This document shows positions 1 to 6,504 of a stretch of DNA of 14,440 bases, piece by piece (position 1 is the stretch's first letter; every line of letters starts with the position of its first letter). The stretch spans positions 1 through 14,440 of the forward strand of contig CAYQTK010000098.1 of the NCBI GenBank assembly GCA_964420375.1, in the 5' to 3' direction. The DNA comes from CAYQTK01 sp964420375. Lineage in GTDB: Bacteria > RBG-13-61-14 > DATKZS01. The position numbers and the translations under genes were made by a program. Below the pieces are notes generated by a model. It ran no database searches and was not told the DNA's origin. It saw nothing but the letters and a program-made list of their open reading frames with translations.

Positions 1-77
1 TCTTTCTCTCTCGCCCCTGAACCCATGCTGTCGCCTCCTCAAAGATTCTTTGGAGGCCCCATAAGACAATGTAATCT

Positions 78-115
78 GTGCGAGCGACTTCAGTAGCGAC
101 TGAAGTCGCTTGCAC
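78..115. repeat. REP-like hairpin, two head-to-head copies of the 20-nt unit
   Basis: Arms 78-94 and 99-115 pair over 17 positions with one G-T wobble around a 4-nt loop (AGCG). The right arm plus loop (96-115) is a full copy of the unit GCGRCTRAAGYCGCTCGCAC with one T for C. The left arm is the same unit in reverse orientation, 17 of 20 nt. The unit itself contains the small palindrome GCGACT-GA-AGTCGC. This paired, inverted layout resembles REPIN/BIME elements; that is an analogy, and no REP-associated transposase is present in the window. Confidence 0.7.
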
Positions 116-154
116 ACTATGCGTCAGTGTGATCTTGACAACACACTAGTGCCT
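96..154 (+). repeat. 59-bp direct repeat, copy 1
   Basis: This sequence matches 1268-1326 at 57 of 59 positions by direct comparison. It begins with the 20-nt REP-like unit. It then contains a second hairpin at 113-131 (CACACT, 7-nt loop, AGTGTG). Homology with copy 2 stops after AGTGCCT, a few bases inside the nested palindrome that starts at 149. The two copies lie on either side of the Skp-like gene. Confidence 0.85.
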
Positions 155-249
155 TGACCGCCAGCTAATGTCGGGTTGATTAATTTCAACCAATCACTAT
201 AGCCGCCAGATTTGACCTGCGACCCGACACAAAGACGCGGTCAAAGCAC
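149..249. repeat. Nested palindrome of about 101 bp
   Basis: The outer arms are 149-161 (GTGCCTTGACCGC) and 237-249 (GCGGTCAAAGCAC), matching at 12 of 13. After 8 unpaired bases on each side, inner arms 170-176 (GTCGGGT) and 222-228 (ACCCGAC) match perfectly. A competing local hairpin is GGTTGA / TCAACC at 174-179 and 186-191. The symmetry suggests a MITE-like miniature element or a structured transcript. I see no clear target-site duplication and no coding potential. Confidence 0.6.
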
Positions 250-313
250 CAGAGGTTTATGATTTCTCAATCGTGTTGACTTCAGTGCCGCTTATGCTGA
301 TGGTCTTCAGATG

Positions 314-844
314 CTATTGTTTTTGCTCGGGAAAAGGTGGCATTTCTATTTTTCCCTTTTTCTTATCTTTTCCTTTCTCCTCGGTGAAGGAGTTGATCAA
401 CTCGGGAGTGATGTCCTTGGTTTTCACATCATTTTTAGTATACACCACATCAAGGGCGACAGCCTCCAACCCTGCTTCCTTGGCTATTTCCGGAACAGCT
501 TCTGAGACATCCTGCTCAAATTTCTGTAACACCTGTTGCCGTTTCTGCTGATACTGTTGCTGGGCCTGTCGCATCTTTTGCTGATCGCCCTGCTTTTGGG
601 CCTTTTGCATATCTGTATTCGCCTGCCGCTCGATTTTTTTCAACTCGGCTTGAGCAGGGTGTTTCTGGAAAGCCTGCATCTTGTCATATGTACCGATCTT
701 GAAAGCATCCTTGTCGGGGGGTACGTTCACAGGCTGCCCCTGAGCTTGCGCACTGTAATGTCCAGCCAGCAAGATCGCAGCAGCGAATACACAGATTGCC
801 ATCAGGTTTCCAACGATAAACTTTCCAGTTTTGCCTTTAAACAT
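314..844 (-). CDS. Skp/OmpH-family periplasmic chaperone
   Basis: This 176-aa protein has an N-terminal hydrophobic signal (residues ~9-29) with a likely cleavage site after SAQA (34). Next comes a short beta segment (KIGTYDKMQAFQKHP, ~49-63) and a long, very Gln/Lys-rich amphipathic helix (~65-122). It ends with a VAL-DVVYTKNDV / DITPELINSF segment typical of the OmpH/Skp end and a charged Lys-rich tail. Skp-family proteins are trimeric 'jellyfish' chaperones that hold unfolded outer-membrane proteins in the periplasm; this length is usual. The start is supported by GGAGA about 8 nt upstream of the ATG. The gene stands alone, without the BamA or LpxD neighbours often seen with skp, and sits inside repeat-rich DNA between two 59-bp direct repeats. 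I see no convincing sigma-70 promoter upstream. The family assignment is fairly firm; the client specificity is unknown. Confidence 0.85.
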   Translation of the reverse strand: MFKGKTGKFIVGNLMAICVFAAAILLAGHYSAQAQGQPVNVPPDKDAFKIGTYDKMQAFQKHPAQAELKKIERQANTDMQKAQKQGDQQKMRQAQQQYQQKRQQVLQKFEQDVSEAVPEIAKEAGLEAVALDVVYTKNDVKTKDITPELINSFTEEKGKDKKKGKIEMPPFPEQKQ

Positions 845-1111
845 GTTCGATCTCTCCTTTCTTCTTCATAACTTGACTTAGCTTCCTTTGAGATTTCTGC
901 TTATGAAATCCCCTCTTACCCTTTACGATCTGTTAATATCCATTTAGACAACGCTCATCTGCCCGAGTTCCTGTAGCTGTTGATTGATGTAAAATTCTTT
1001 GAAATTGGGGGGTCAATTCTTCTCGCATGGGTCATTCCACGTAGCAGGCCGGCATACGGATAAAGATGCGGGTCAGGAAAAGGCGTTCCACAGATGGCAG
1101 ACCCTTGTTAG

Positions 1112-1146
1112 TTGCGCAGCGCAATCGCGACTAAAGTCGCTCGCAC
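1112..1146 (+). repeat. REP-like unit with adjacent small palindrome
   Basis: 1127-1146 reads GCGACTAAAGTCGCTCGCAC, one copy of the 20-nt unit, with a 6-bp stem (GCGACT/AGTCGC) and an AA loop. Immediately before it, 1112-1124 is another palindrome, TTGCGC-A-GCGCAA. Together they form two adjacent hairpins. Confidence 0.7.
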
Positions 1147-1202
1147 TAAAATCATTCATTTTGGAGGCAACAAAAAACGCTTCACTGCTCGTGTCTTGTC
1201 GA

Positions 1203-1252
1203 ATGCTTCTCTAAGAACCTAAGAACATAAGATAATCGCGCGCGCGAGTTTA
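1203..1252 (+). repeat. Second repeat family, copy 1 (ATGCTTCTC...GCGCGCGAGTTTA)
   Basis: This copy matches 1379-1420 except for an 8-nt internal duplication (around CCTAAGAA) and two base differences. The shared core includes AACATAAGATAATCG followed by GCGCGCGAGTTTA. The alternating GC tract could form an unusual helix, but this is not demonstrated. Confidence 0.7.
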
Positions 1253-1267
1253 CTCACGGCTTTCTTC

Positions 1268-1326
1268 GCGACTGAAGTCGCTCGCACACTATGCGTCAGT
1301 GTGATCTTGACAACACACCAGTGCCT
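1268..1326 (+). repeat. 59-bp direct repeat, copy 2
   Basis: It differs from 96-154 at two positions only (C for T in each case). It begins with the REP-like unit GCGACTGAAGTCGCTCGCAC and contains the same second hairpin at 1285-1303. Unlike copy 1 it is not followed by the nested palindrome; the sequence diverges right after AGTGCCT. Confidence 0.85.
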
Positions 1327-1337
1327 GTTCACAATTG

Positions 1338-1356
1338 TTTTTGTCACTTACAAAAA
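1338..1356. repeat. AT-rich perfect hairpin
   Basis: TTTTTGT (1338-1344) and ACAAAAA (1350-1356) form a perfect 7-bp stem with a 5-nt loop. No gene ends nearby on either strand in a way that would make it a terminator. Confidence 0.5.
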
Positions 1357-1378
1357 GCAGTTCTTGTGCGCGCGGCTA

Positions 1379-1420
1379 ATGCTTCTCGAAGAACATAAGA
1401 TAATCGTGCGCGCGAGTTTA
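1379..1420 (+). repeat. Second repeat family, copy 2
   Basis: This copy matches 1203-1252 without its 8-nt internal duplication. The leading GCTTCTCGAAGAA is echoed again at 1421-1433 directly after this copy, so the family appears in a partial tandem here, ending 7 bases before the REP-like unit at 1441. Confidence 0.7.
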
Positions 1421-1440
1421 GCTTCTCGAAGAATAGAACC

Positions 1441-1460
1441 GTGCGAGCGGCTTTAGCCGC
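1441..1460 (-). repeat. REP-like unit, inverted copy with compensatory change
   Basis: On the minus strand this reads GCGGCTAAAGCCGCTCGCAC. Compared with the other copies, the A-T pair in the stem is replaced by G-C (GCGGCT/AGCCGC instead of GCGACT/AGTCGC), so the 6-bp stem is kept. A diverged second half, GCGATTTTAGTCGG, follows directly on the plus strand. Confidence 0.7.
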
Positions 1461-1692
1461 GATTTTAGTCGGTCCTGTTCCCCTTTTTTCGAGAGACAGA
1501 GCACGAGGTGACCTGCTTCGGCTGTGGCCGCCGGCATCGGGGCTGCCGGAGGGTCATCATGGGGAGGCGTTCAGCCTGTGGCGTTGCCACCCCCGCATTT
1601 TCGGGGACGATACTGCGTGGCCACCCGGCAGGCAATAACCACCGAATATGTCGCACACCCGAAGGATTTTTATTTTTGAATCCGGCTCCGTT

Positions 1693-3294
1693 TCACTCCA
1701 TCGCCATGAAGGTCTTTACCAGCTCTGCGGTGGTTTCCGCCACCGGCTTTAATTGCGACACCTCCACTTTGTCGAGGGTGTCGTGCTCGTCGAGCAGGTA
1801 GTAGGGGCATCCGATCCAGGAGATGACGGGCACTCCTGCTTCGATTACGTATCCGGATGCGTCGGAGGTTGGCGCCGGCCCGAAGAAGTCCGCGGGTATG
1901 GCCGCGGTGGCGGGCGCGGGCTTTTTGTCCAGGCTTTTCATGACGGCAGCGAGCACTTCTTGGTTGGGGGATGCGAACATTACGGTGAGCGCCATGTTGC
2001 CGGTCTCTTGGTATCGGTTTCCGCTTTCTTCTACTTCCTTTGCAGCGAGGTGCTCGAGGGTGATGAGAATTCGGGTGCGGTCCATGATGTCGGGATGGTT
2101 GCGGGCGAAGTAGTGTCCTCCCTTGGAGTCGTAAAAGTGGCCGGCATCAGCCACAAAGACCATTGTTTTGGGCCTTTGTTCACGGGGGACCCGGGACCAC
2201 GCCCATGCCTGGGCCAACACCTGTGCCACACCCGCGCCGTCCTCCACCGCTCCTTTAAAGGGGGCGTCGTGGTGCGAGGTCACCAGTATGACCTCGTCCG
2301 ACCGTCCGGGAAGCACTCCCCACACGTTGTGCATGACGCCCGGCTTCTTGGACCCCGTCAGGGTCAGGCTCGCTTTCTTGCCGGCAATGGCCATCTCGCG
2401 GAGCTTTTTGCCCTCGCGCTTTCCGATCCACAGGCCGGGCATGGGTTTCATGATCCCGTCATAAGGCCCGTAGTGGGAGTTGGTCCCTGCGGGCTGGTCT
2501 TTGAGGATAAGGCATATACCCGCGGCACCGTTCTTTACCGAGTTCCAGTACACGTCGTTCGGAGGCGCGGTACCCAGAGTGGTCCCTCCCAGGAAGTTGG
2601 AGCGGACGAAGTTCAAGTACTGTCCGGAGCCGAGCGTCATGGAGCCGGCGGGGTCGGACACGGTGTATGCCGCTCCCAGGTACTTCAATAAAAAGCCGCT
2701 GGGCAGATAGGGGAAAGGCACTTCAGCCACAACGATCTTGTCCTTTACATCCGCCTTCTCGAAGTCCTCGGCGGTTCCTTCTTCCACGTACACCAGTGGC
2801 GCGGTCACGCCTTCCGGCCCCGTAAAGCCGGTGTTCACCACGAAGAAGCTCGGTATGGTGCGGCCGTCCGCGGTCAAGGACCAGGACTTCGCTTCCCAGA
2901 CCGTGATGGGCACGGGGTCCATGGTCACGTTTTCAAGCCCGACCTGTTGGAACCGGTCGCGGACCCAATCTTCCGCGGCGTGCCCCTCGTCGGTGCCGGG
3001 CCTGCGGTGGGGCCATTGGCAGATGCCCTTGATCCAGGAAAAGATGGTTTGCGAGTCGGGCACGGTAACGTCGCCCCGGTAGTCGGGCAGGTCCCGGGCT
3101 TTAATCTTCGCTTTGAGACGCATGGACCAGATGGAGGGAAGCCGTTTGAATATCTTGGATACGGTTTGACTTTCGCTGACAGTGGTGTCCTCTCCCCACA
3201 TCTGTGAGGTCCCCGAGCCCATCATAAAGGGCACTGCAATAAGCAGTAACACCGCCATGATGATCGCCTTCTTTAACGTGGTTCTACCCCCCAT
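1693..3294 (-). CDS. Secreted M28-like metallopeptidase with PA-type domain, probably atypical active site
   Basis: This 533-aa protein has an N-terminal hydrophobic segment (residues ~9-26), consistent with export or membrane anchoring. A PA-like inserted domain spans ~130-310 (APLVYVEEGTAEDF, KDKIVVAEVPF, GAAGICLI). The M28 di-zinc domain spans ~320-530. The first metal-binding stretch is present (TSHHD at 339-343, then ..EDGAG with Asp352), as is SDASGYVIEAGVPVISW. However, the Glu-Glu pair expected near 385-387 is Gly-His-Phe, and the final His of the usual HTxxDT motif is absent (LLDEHDTLDK at 500-509). Family members remove N-terminal amino acids or process peptides outside the cytoplasm; activity here is doubtful. 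AAGGAG lies 6 nt before the ATG. It is the last gene of the minus operon, 22 bp after the GH20 gene, suggesting joint use of amino-sugar and peptide material such as peptidoglycan or glycoprotein. Confidence 0.85.
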   Translation of the reverse strand: MGGRTTLKKAIIMAVLLLIAVPFMMGSGTSQMWGEDTTVSESQTVSKIFKRLPSIWSMRLKAKIKARDLPDYRGDVTVPDSQTIFSWIKGICQWPHRRPGTDEGHAAEDWVRDRFQQVGLENVTMDPVPITVWEAKSWSLTADGRTIPSFFVVNTGFTGPEGVTAPLVYVEEGTAEDFEKADVKDKIVVAEVPFPYLPSGFLLKYLGAAYTVSDPAGSMTLGSGQYLNFVRSNFLGGTTLGTAPPNDVYWNSVKNGAAGICLILKDQPAGTNSHYGPYDGIMKPMPGLWIGKREGKKLREMAIAGKKASLTLTGSKKPGVMHNVWGVLPGRSDEVILVTSHHDAPFKGAVEDGAGVAQVLAQAWAWSRVPREQRPKTMVFVADAGHFYDSKGGHYFARNHPDIMDRTRILITLEHLAAKEVEESGNRYQETGNMALTVMFASPNQEVLAAVMKSLDKKPAPATAAIPADFFGPAPTSDASGYVIEAGVPVISWIGCPYYLLDEHDTLDKVEVSQLKPVAETTAELVKTFMAME

Positions 3295-3316
3295 TGCTTT
3301 CTCCTTTTCGCATGCA

Positions 3317-4993
3317 TTATAAAAGCCCGAAGATGTCCCGCCAGGTTATGCCGAACCCGACGCCCCTTTCCCGCATGTCCTTTTTGACGACTTTAAGCCG
3401 GGACTGAAAGTGGTCCCAGTCTTTTAACTCCGGCGGTGTCCACATGACCTCGGCGTGGCCGATGACGCGGGGGAACGCCTTGCGGTCTATATTATTGACC
3501 GTGACCCGCTCGCCCCACAGGTTGACCTCGCCGCCCAGGATGTAGAGATCGAGCTTTTTGTCAAGCCCTGCCGGCACAGGCTCGAAATGGTAGAGGTTTT
3601 TCAATGTAAAGGCAAGCTGCGGGTAGTCGATGTAGCAGTGGGAGGTTGGCGAGACCACCGAGTAATGGCCTTTTTCCGCGGCGATGCGAGCGTAGTCGTG
3701 GGACCGCCACGCCTGGACCACCGCTCCCTCCGGTATGTAATGAGTGACCTCGTCCCAGGCGATCATGGTCTTGTCGTGTTTCTCAAGTATCTTGTTCACC
3801 CGCTCCACAAAGTATCTTTGCAAACCTTCCTTGCCCTCGTAGCCGGTCCTTTCGAGTATGTCGCGGTTTTGGGGATAGTCCATCCAGTCGGAGGCCACGA
3901 CCTCGTCGGAGCCGATGTGCACGTAAGGAGCGGGGAATATGGTTGCCAGCTCGCCGAACAGGGTGTCCAGGAACTCGTATACCGACTCCTTGCCGGGGCA
4001 CACCGCTGTGGGGTATATGCCGGGCCCTTCCCGGAGGGGTACTTTTTTACCGGAGCAGGACAGGTCGGGATAGGCGGCGAGCATGGCCGAGGTGTGGCCG
4101 GGCACGTCTATCTCGGGCACGATCATGACCTGGCGGGCCCGGGCGTACTCCACTATATCTTTGAGCTCCGCTTGCGTGTAATAGCCGCGGTTGTCCGCTC
4201 CCCAGCCGTGCTCGTCCAGGGCTCGCTTCTTTTTGTCGGAGAGGTTCTCGAGCGTGCCGCCGACTTCATGGAGCCGTGGCAGGGACTTCATCTGGATCCG
4301 CCATCCCTGGTCGTCCACCAGGTGCCAGTGGAGGACGTTGAGCTTCATCTCGGAAAGGATATCAATATATTTTTTGATAACGTCAGGGGGGAGGAAGCTC
4401 CGGGCGGAGTCGAGGAGCATTCCCCTCCACTGGAAGCGGGGATGGTCAACTACGCTGACCGCGGGAATTTCCGGCCTGCCCCGGCTTTTCCGGACAAGCT
4501 GGAGTATTGTCATAAGCCCGTTGTGCATTCCCGCAGGTGTCAGGGACGTGACCTTTACGTTATGGGCATCCGCGTCTATTCGGTAGCCTTCTTGGCGAAG
4601 CAAGCTGAAGCTTATCTCCTCACTCCGGGGGCAATAGCCGGCCCCTGCGATGATGGAGTCACGACAGGGCAGACACCCGGAAGACACCGGTACCTCGTCC
4701 CTGCCACATTCGCTTTCACCTTCGCCGTTTAAGGCGCGGGGATGATAGGGCTTGAGCTTTATGCCGTGCCTTTCTTCCAACTTCTTCATGAATACCTCGG
4801 CAGGGCCCTTCCACGCCGCAGGGAACAGAAAGGACGAGCCGTCTTGCAGAGCAAAAGCTCCGCTTCTCGTGCTGATCTTCACGGGCCTGGGGATGATAGG
4901 CAAAGGTTTTTTTTCACCCATTCCCGCGGACGACGATGCTCCGCACAGGCACAAGGACAAGAATAATACGGTTGCCAGGACTTTATTTATCAT
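3317..4993 (-). CDS. Exported GH20 beta-N-acetylhexosaminidase
   Basis: This 558-aa protein has a signal peptide (residues 1-~23, MINKVLATVLFLSLCLCGA). A GH20b-type N-terminal domain spans ~28-175 and the catalytic TIM barrel ~185-540. Family landmarks are clear: HWHLVDDQGWR (222-232), VPEIDVPGHT (292-301), the catalytic Asp-Glu pair in HIGSDEV (D363/E364), AWRSHDY and GGEVNLWGE (487-495). It should release terminal GlcNAc/GalNAc from chitin, peptidoglycan or glycan fragments by substrate-assisted catalysis. The ATG at 4993 is chosen because GGGAGGG lies 6 nt upstream; a GTG 30 bp further upstream is also in frame but has no such site. An unusual stretch with four cysteines (96, 107, 110, 121) interrupts the N-terminal domain. 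It lies 52 bp after the PHP gene and 22 bp before the M28 peptidase gene. Confidence 0.93.
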   Translation of the reverse strand: MINKVLATVLFLSLCLCGASSSAGMGEKKPLPIIPRPVKISTRSGAFALQDGSSFLFPAAWKGPAEVFMKKLEERHGIKLKPYHPRALNGEGESECGRDEVPVSSGCLPCRDSIIAGAGYCPRSEEISFSLLRQEGYRIDADAHNVKVTSLTPAGMHNGLMTILQLVRKSRGRPEIPAVSVVDHPRFQWRGMLLDSARSFLPPDVIKKYIDILSEMKLNVLHWHLVDDQGWRIQMKSLPRLHEVGGTLENLSDKKKRALDEHGWGADNRGYYTQAELKDIVEYARARQVMIVPEIDVPGHTSAMLAAYPDLSCSGKKVPLREGPGIYPTAVCPGKESVYEFLDTLFGELATIFPAPYVHIGSDEVVASDWMDYPQNRDILERTGYEGKEGLQRYFVERVNKILEKHDKTMIAWDEVTHYIPEGAVVQAWRSHDYARIAAEKGHYSVVSPTSHCYIDYPQLAFTLKNLYHFEPVPAGLDKKLDLYILGGEVNLWGERVTVNNIDRKAFPRVIGHAEVMWTPPELKDWDHFQSRLKVVKKDMRERGVGFGITWRDIFGLL

Positions 4994-4999
4994 ATTTGA

Positions 5000-5006
5000 C
5001 CCTCCC
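5000..5006 (-). promoter_or_regulatory. Ribosome binding site deciding the GH20 start
   Basis: GGGAGGG on the minus strand, 6 nt before the ATG at 4993. It sits inside the longer GTG-initiated frame, which argues against that upstream start. Confidence 0.75.
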
Positions 5007-5045
5007 GGCAGAGTATATATCACATCTTTTTTTCCTGTGAAACTC

Positions 5046-5588
5046 TCAGGGGTAGAAGCGGTTTCGGAAGTCTCCTGCGCTTATTGCCTGGATGACGAGG
5101 TCGGGGCCCCGGGTGCGGTCCATCTCCACCCATGCTCTTCCGCAGTCACCGGGCAGGTGGGCGTCATCGGTCGCTATGCCGGGCACAGGCATCTGGGGGG
5201 TATCGTACTCGGGGGTATACCTTCCCCCCTGGGTCACCTCGACGGCCTGGACCGGAAAGGGCGTTGTTTTGATATAGGTGCATATCTCGCCGATCTCGAG
5301 ATAGTAGGAAGCGGGATGGGCCAGCACATGCAGGGTCTCGCGTGTTCCCAGGATGCGCAATAGATGCTGGTAGTTCCAGGGGACATAGTCGGCCTCGATA
5401 CCCACGAGAAGCATCATGCCCAGTGGATCAAGCGCTTTCATGTCGCGATAATAGGAGTCCCCGAGCAGGAACTCGTGGTCGGTTATAGCCAGGACGTCGA
5501 ACCCGAGGTCGGCGTATATGCGGACTGCTTCTTGGGGGAACATGGCCCCGTCGGAGAGGTTGGTATGCACGTGGAAAGCGCACTTCAT
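5046..5588 (-). CDS. PHP-domain metal-dependent phosphoesterase
   Basis: This 180-aa protein is almost entirely a PHP domain. Metal-ligand motifs appear in order: HVHTNLSDG (first motif, ~5-13), AITDHE (~37-42), GIEADY, VLAHP and the late ATDDAH. PHP proteins hydrolyse phosphoester bonds using two or three metal ions; known members include histidinol phosphatase, RNase AM/YciV and polymerase-associated editing domains. The substrate is not readable from sequence. It lacks a signal peptide and is probably cytoplasmic. I chose the ATG at 5588 because the homologous sequence begins directly there (MKCAFHVH). An upstream in-frame start would overlap the preceding gene by 74 bp and add a basic, unrelated 33-residue stretch. 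No strong Shine-Dalgarno is visible, so translation may be coupled to the 93-aa gene ending 25 bp upstream. Confidence 0.85.
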   Translation of the reverse strand: MKCAFHVHTNLSDGAMFPQEAVRIYADLGFDVLAITDHEFLLGDSYYRDMKALDPLGMMLLVGIEADYVPWNYQHLLRILGTRETLHVLAHPASYYLEIGEICTYIKTTPFPVQAVEVTQGGRYTPEYDTPQMPVPGIATDDAHLPGDCGRAWVEMDRTRGPDLVIQAISAGDFRNRFYP

Positions 5589-5613
5589 CCGGAAAAAGCG
5601 GCGCTTTTGTTTA

Positions 5614-5895
5614 TCAGAGCCCGTAATCTTCGAGCTTGTCCGCCGAGCGGTTATTTGCTTTGTCACTTGCTTCGCGCGACTTGTCAATAGCCCGGCCCAT
5701 AAAGCCCCGCTCTTCTTTTTTCTCGTCCGTGTCCCGGCCGACCTTTTCGCGGGCGCGTTCTTCGGCTTTCTGTTCCATTTGCTTCATTTCCAGTTCTTGT
5801 TGTGCCTTTTCTTTCTCGATCATGCGGGGAACCACGAATATGACAAAAGCCAGAGCTCCGGCCACTATGGCGGCAATGATAATCTTCTTGGCCAT
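5614..5895 (-). CDS. Small membrane-anchored coiled-coil protein, function unknown
   Basis: This 93-aa protein has one N-terminal hydrophobic helix (residues ~4-23, IIIAAIVAGALAFVIFVVP). A highly charged Glu/Lys/Gln helix follows (~26-62), very likely a coiled coil, with a hydrophilic tail after it (GFMGRAIDKSREASDKANN...). A GGAGG lies 6 nt before the ATG, which makes this a real gene despite its size. I do not recognise a family. The topology (single anchor, helical stalk) would suit a small scaffold or assembly partner. It sits 17 bp after the 5-TM membrane protein gene and 25 bp before the PHP gene, so it is probably co-transcribed and may partner the membrane protein. Confidence 0.75.
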   Translation of the reverse strand: MAKKIIIAAIVAGALAFVIFVVPRMIEKEKAQQELEMKQMEQKAEERAREKVGRDTDEKKEERGFMGRAIDKSREASDKANNRSADKLEDYGL

Positions 5896-5912
5896 AAAGC
5901 CTCCTTTTTGTC

Positions 5913-6485
5913 TCAGGCCGGCTGTGCTCCCGATTTCCTGAAAATGCGGAGCATGGTAACCAGTACGGCCGCTGCAATCAGTGCGTCAGCGGCTATGACG
6001 ATGCCTATGGTGTGTCCGTACAGGAAGACGGTCTCCCGGGGCGATGCCGTAAACTGGGCGTAAGTCCCGACCTCCATGAGCCTGGTCATGGTGATGATGC
6101 TGAAGACTGCGAGGCCGGCGGCCAACACCCCGGCGATGATCCACGCTTTGCGGGCCTTCTCTTTCCTGATCAGCGCGGATGAGACGGCGAACCCCCCCAT
6201 GGCCGCGATCATGTAGCCGGCGACGGCGGAAAGCCCGGTAAGCTTCAAGGCCACCGGCTGCATGGCAGCGGGGTCTGCAAAGAACATGAGGCTCCAGTCC
6301 GGGTAGAAAAAGAACAGGTACGTGCCCAGCGGGATAAAGAAGAACAGCTCGAACATGACGAGCGCTGCAAAGTACCAGTTGCCCACTGCGTGCCTGGCCT
6401 GCTTTATGTAAGCAGGATTTAAAAGCGGAACCAGTAGTCCCAGAACAAGGCTTGCTGTTATGTCGAATGGAACGGTTTTAATCAC
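5913..6485 (-). CDS. Five-helix integral membrane protein, function unknown
   Basis: This 190-aa protein has about five hydrophobic helices (residues ~8-24, 36-62, 80-106, 114-132, 158-178). Short basic loops (KQARHA, RKEKARKA) and a basic C-terminus (RIFRKSGAQPA) suggest which ends face the cytoplasm. The loop FYPDWSLMFFADPAAM is striking, aromatic-rich and presumably extracytoplasmic. There are no redox Cys pairs, His clusters or known transporter motifs, and I do not recognise a family. It begins with GTG; the Shine-Dalgarno-like AAAGGGG runs straight into the start codon, which is unusual. It lies 19 bp after the HD-GYP regulator gene and 17 bp before the 93-aa gene, so it could be the envelope partner of the regulator. 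Confidence 0.8.
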   Translation of the reverse strand: MIKTVPFDITASLVLGLLVPLLNPAYIKQARHAVGNWYFAALVMFELFFFIPLGTYLFFFYPDWSLMFFADPAAMQPVALKLTGLSAVAGYMIAAMGGFAVSSALIRKEKARKAWIIAGVLAAGLAVFSIITMTRLMEVGTYAQFTASPRETVFLYGHTIGIVIAADALIAAAVLVTMLRIFRKSGAQPA

Positions 6486-6495
6486 CCCCTTTACT
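6480..6495 (-). promoter_or_regulatory. Shine-Dalgarno-like sequence fused to a GTG start
   Basis: The minus strand reads AAAGGGGGTGATTAAA across the stop-start junction. It is close to the full anti-SD complement AAGGAGGTGAT, with the GTG start codon lying inside it. No other start codon follows in frame within the first 15 codons. Initiation here may rely on translational coupling with the regulator gene just upstream. Confidence 0.45.
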
Positions 6496-6504
6496 TAAAG
6501 TATG

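Larger units (their letters stand above)
1..313. other. Non-coding, hairpin-rich region downstream of the Skp-like gene
   Basis: I see no credible gene here; the short open frames overlapping it are antisense to the Skp-like gene. It holds three structures. A hairpin at 33-57 has arms GCCTCC..AAAG and CTTTGGAGGC with a 2-nt bulge. A 17-bp near-perfect stem lies at 78-115. A nested palindrome occupies 149-249. None is followed by a T-tract in the minus direction, so I cannot call a rho-independent terminator for the Skp-like gene, although the palindromes could still end its transcript. Confidence 0.6.
845..1692. other. 848-bp non-coding region with several repeat families
   Basis: No supportable gene is present; the open frames here are short, lack ribosome binding sites and have compositions dictated by repeats. 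The region contains REP-like units at 1127-1146, 1268-1287 and 1441-1460. It also contains the second 59-bp repeat copy, a second repeat family (1203-1252 and 1379-1420) and an A/T hairpin at 1338-1356. A GC-rich potentially folded stretch lies at about 1540-1660 and includes GTGGC-GTT-GCCAC and CCCCG-CATTTT-CGGGG. The first ~100 bases (845-945) are the leader of the Skp-like gene. Confidence 0.65.

Noticed and set aside
273..551. Plus-strand open frames over the Skp-like gene
   Set aside because: Antisense to a gene with a signal peptide, ribosome binding site and family pattern.
1..1692. CRISPR array
   Set aside because: The repeats are irregularly spaced, in both orientations and not separated by unique spacers of equal length; no cas gene is present.
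1753..2691. 312-aa plus-strand open frame
   Set aside because: Antisense to the M28-like gene; no ribosome binding site or protein family pattern, and the minus frame carries clear family motifs.
3455..4732. 425-aa plus-strand open frame
   Set aside because: Antisense shadow of the GH20 gene, whose catalytic motifs are unambiguous.
4951..4993. Lipobox in the GH20 signal peptide (CLCG)
   Set aside because: The residue before each Cys is Leu rather than Gly/Ala/Ser, so a lipoprotein call is not supported.
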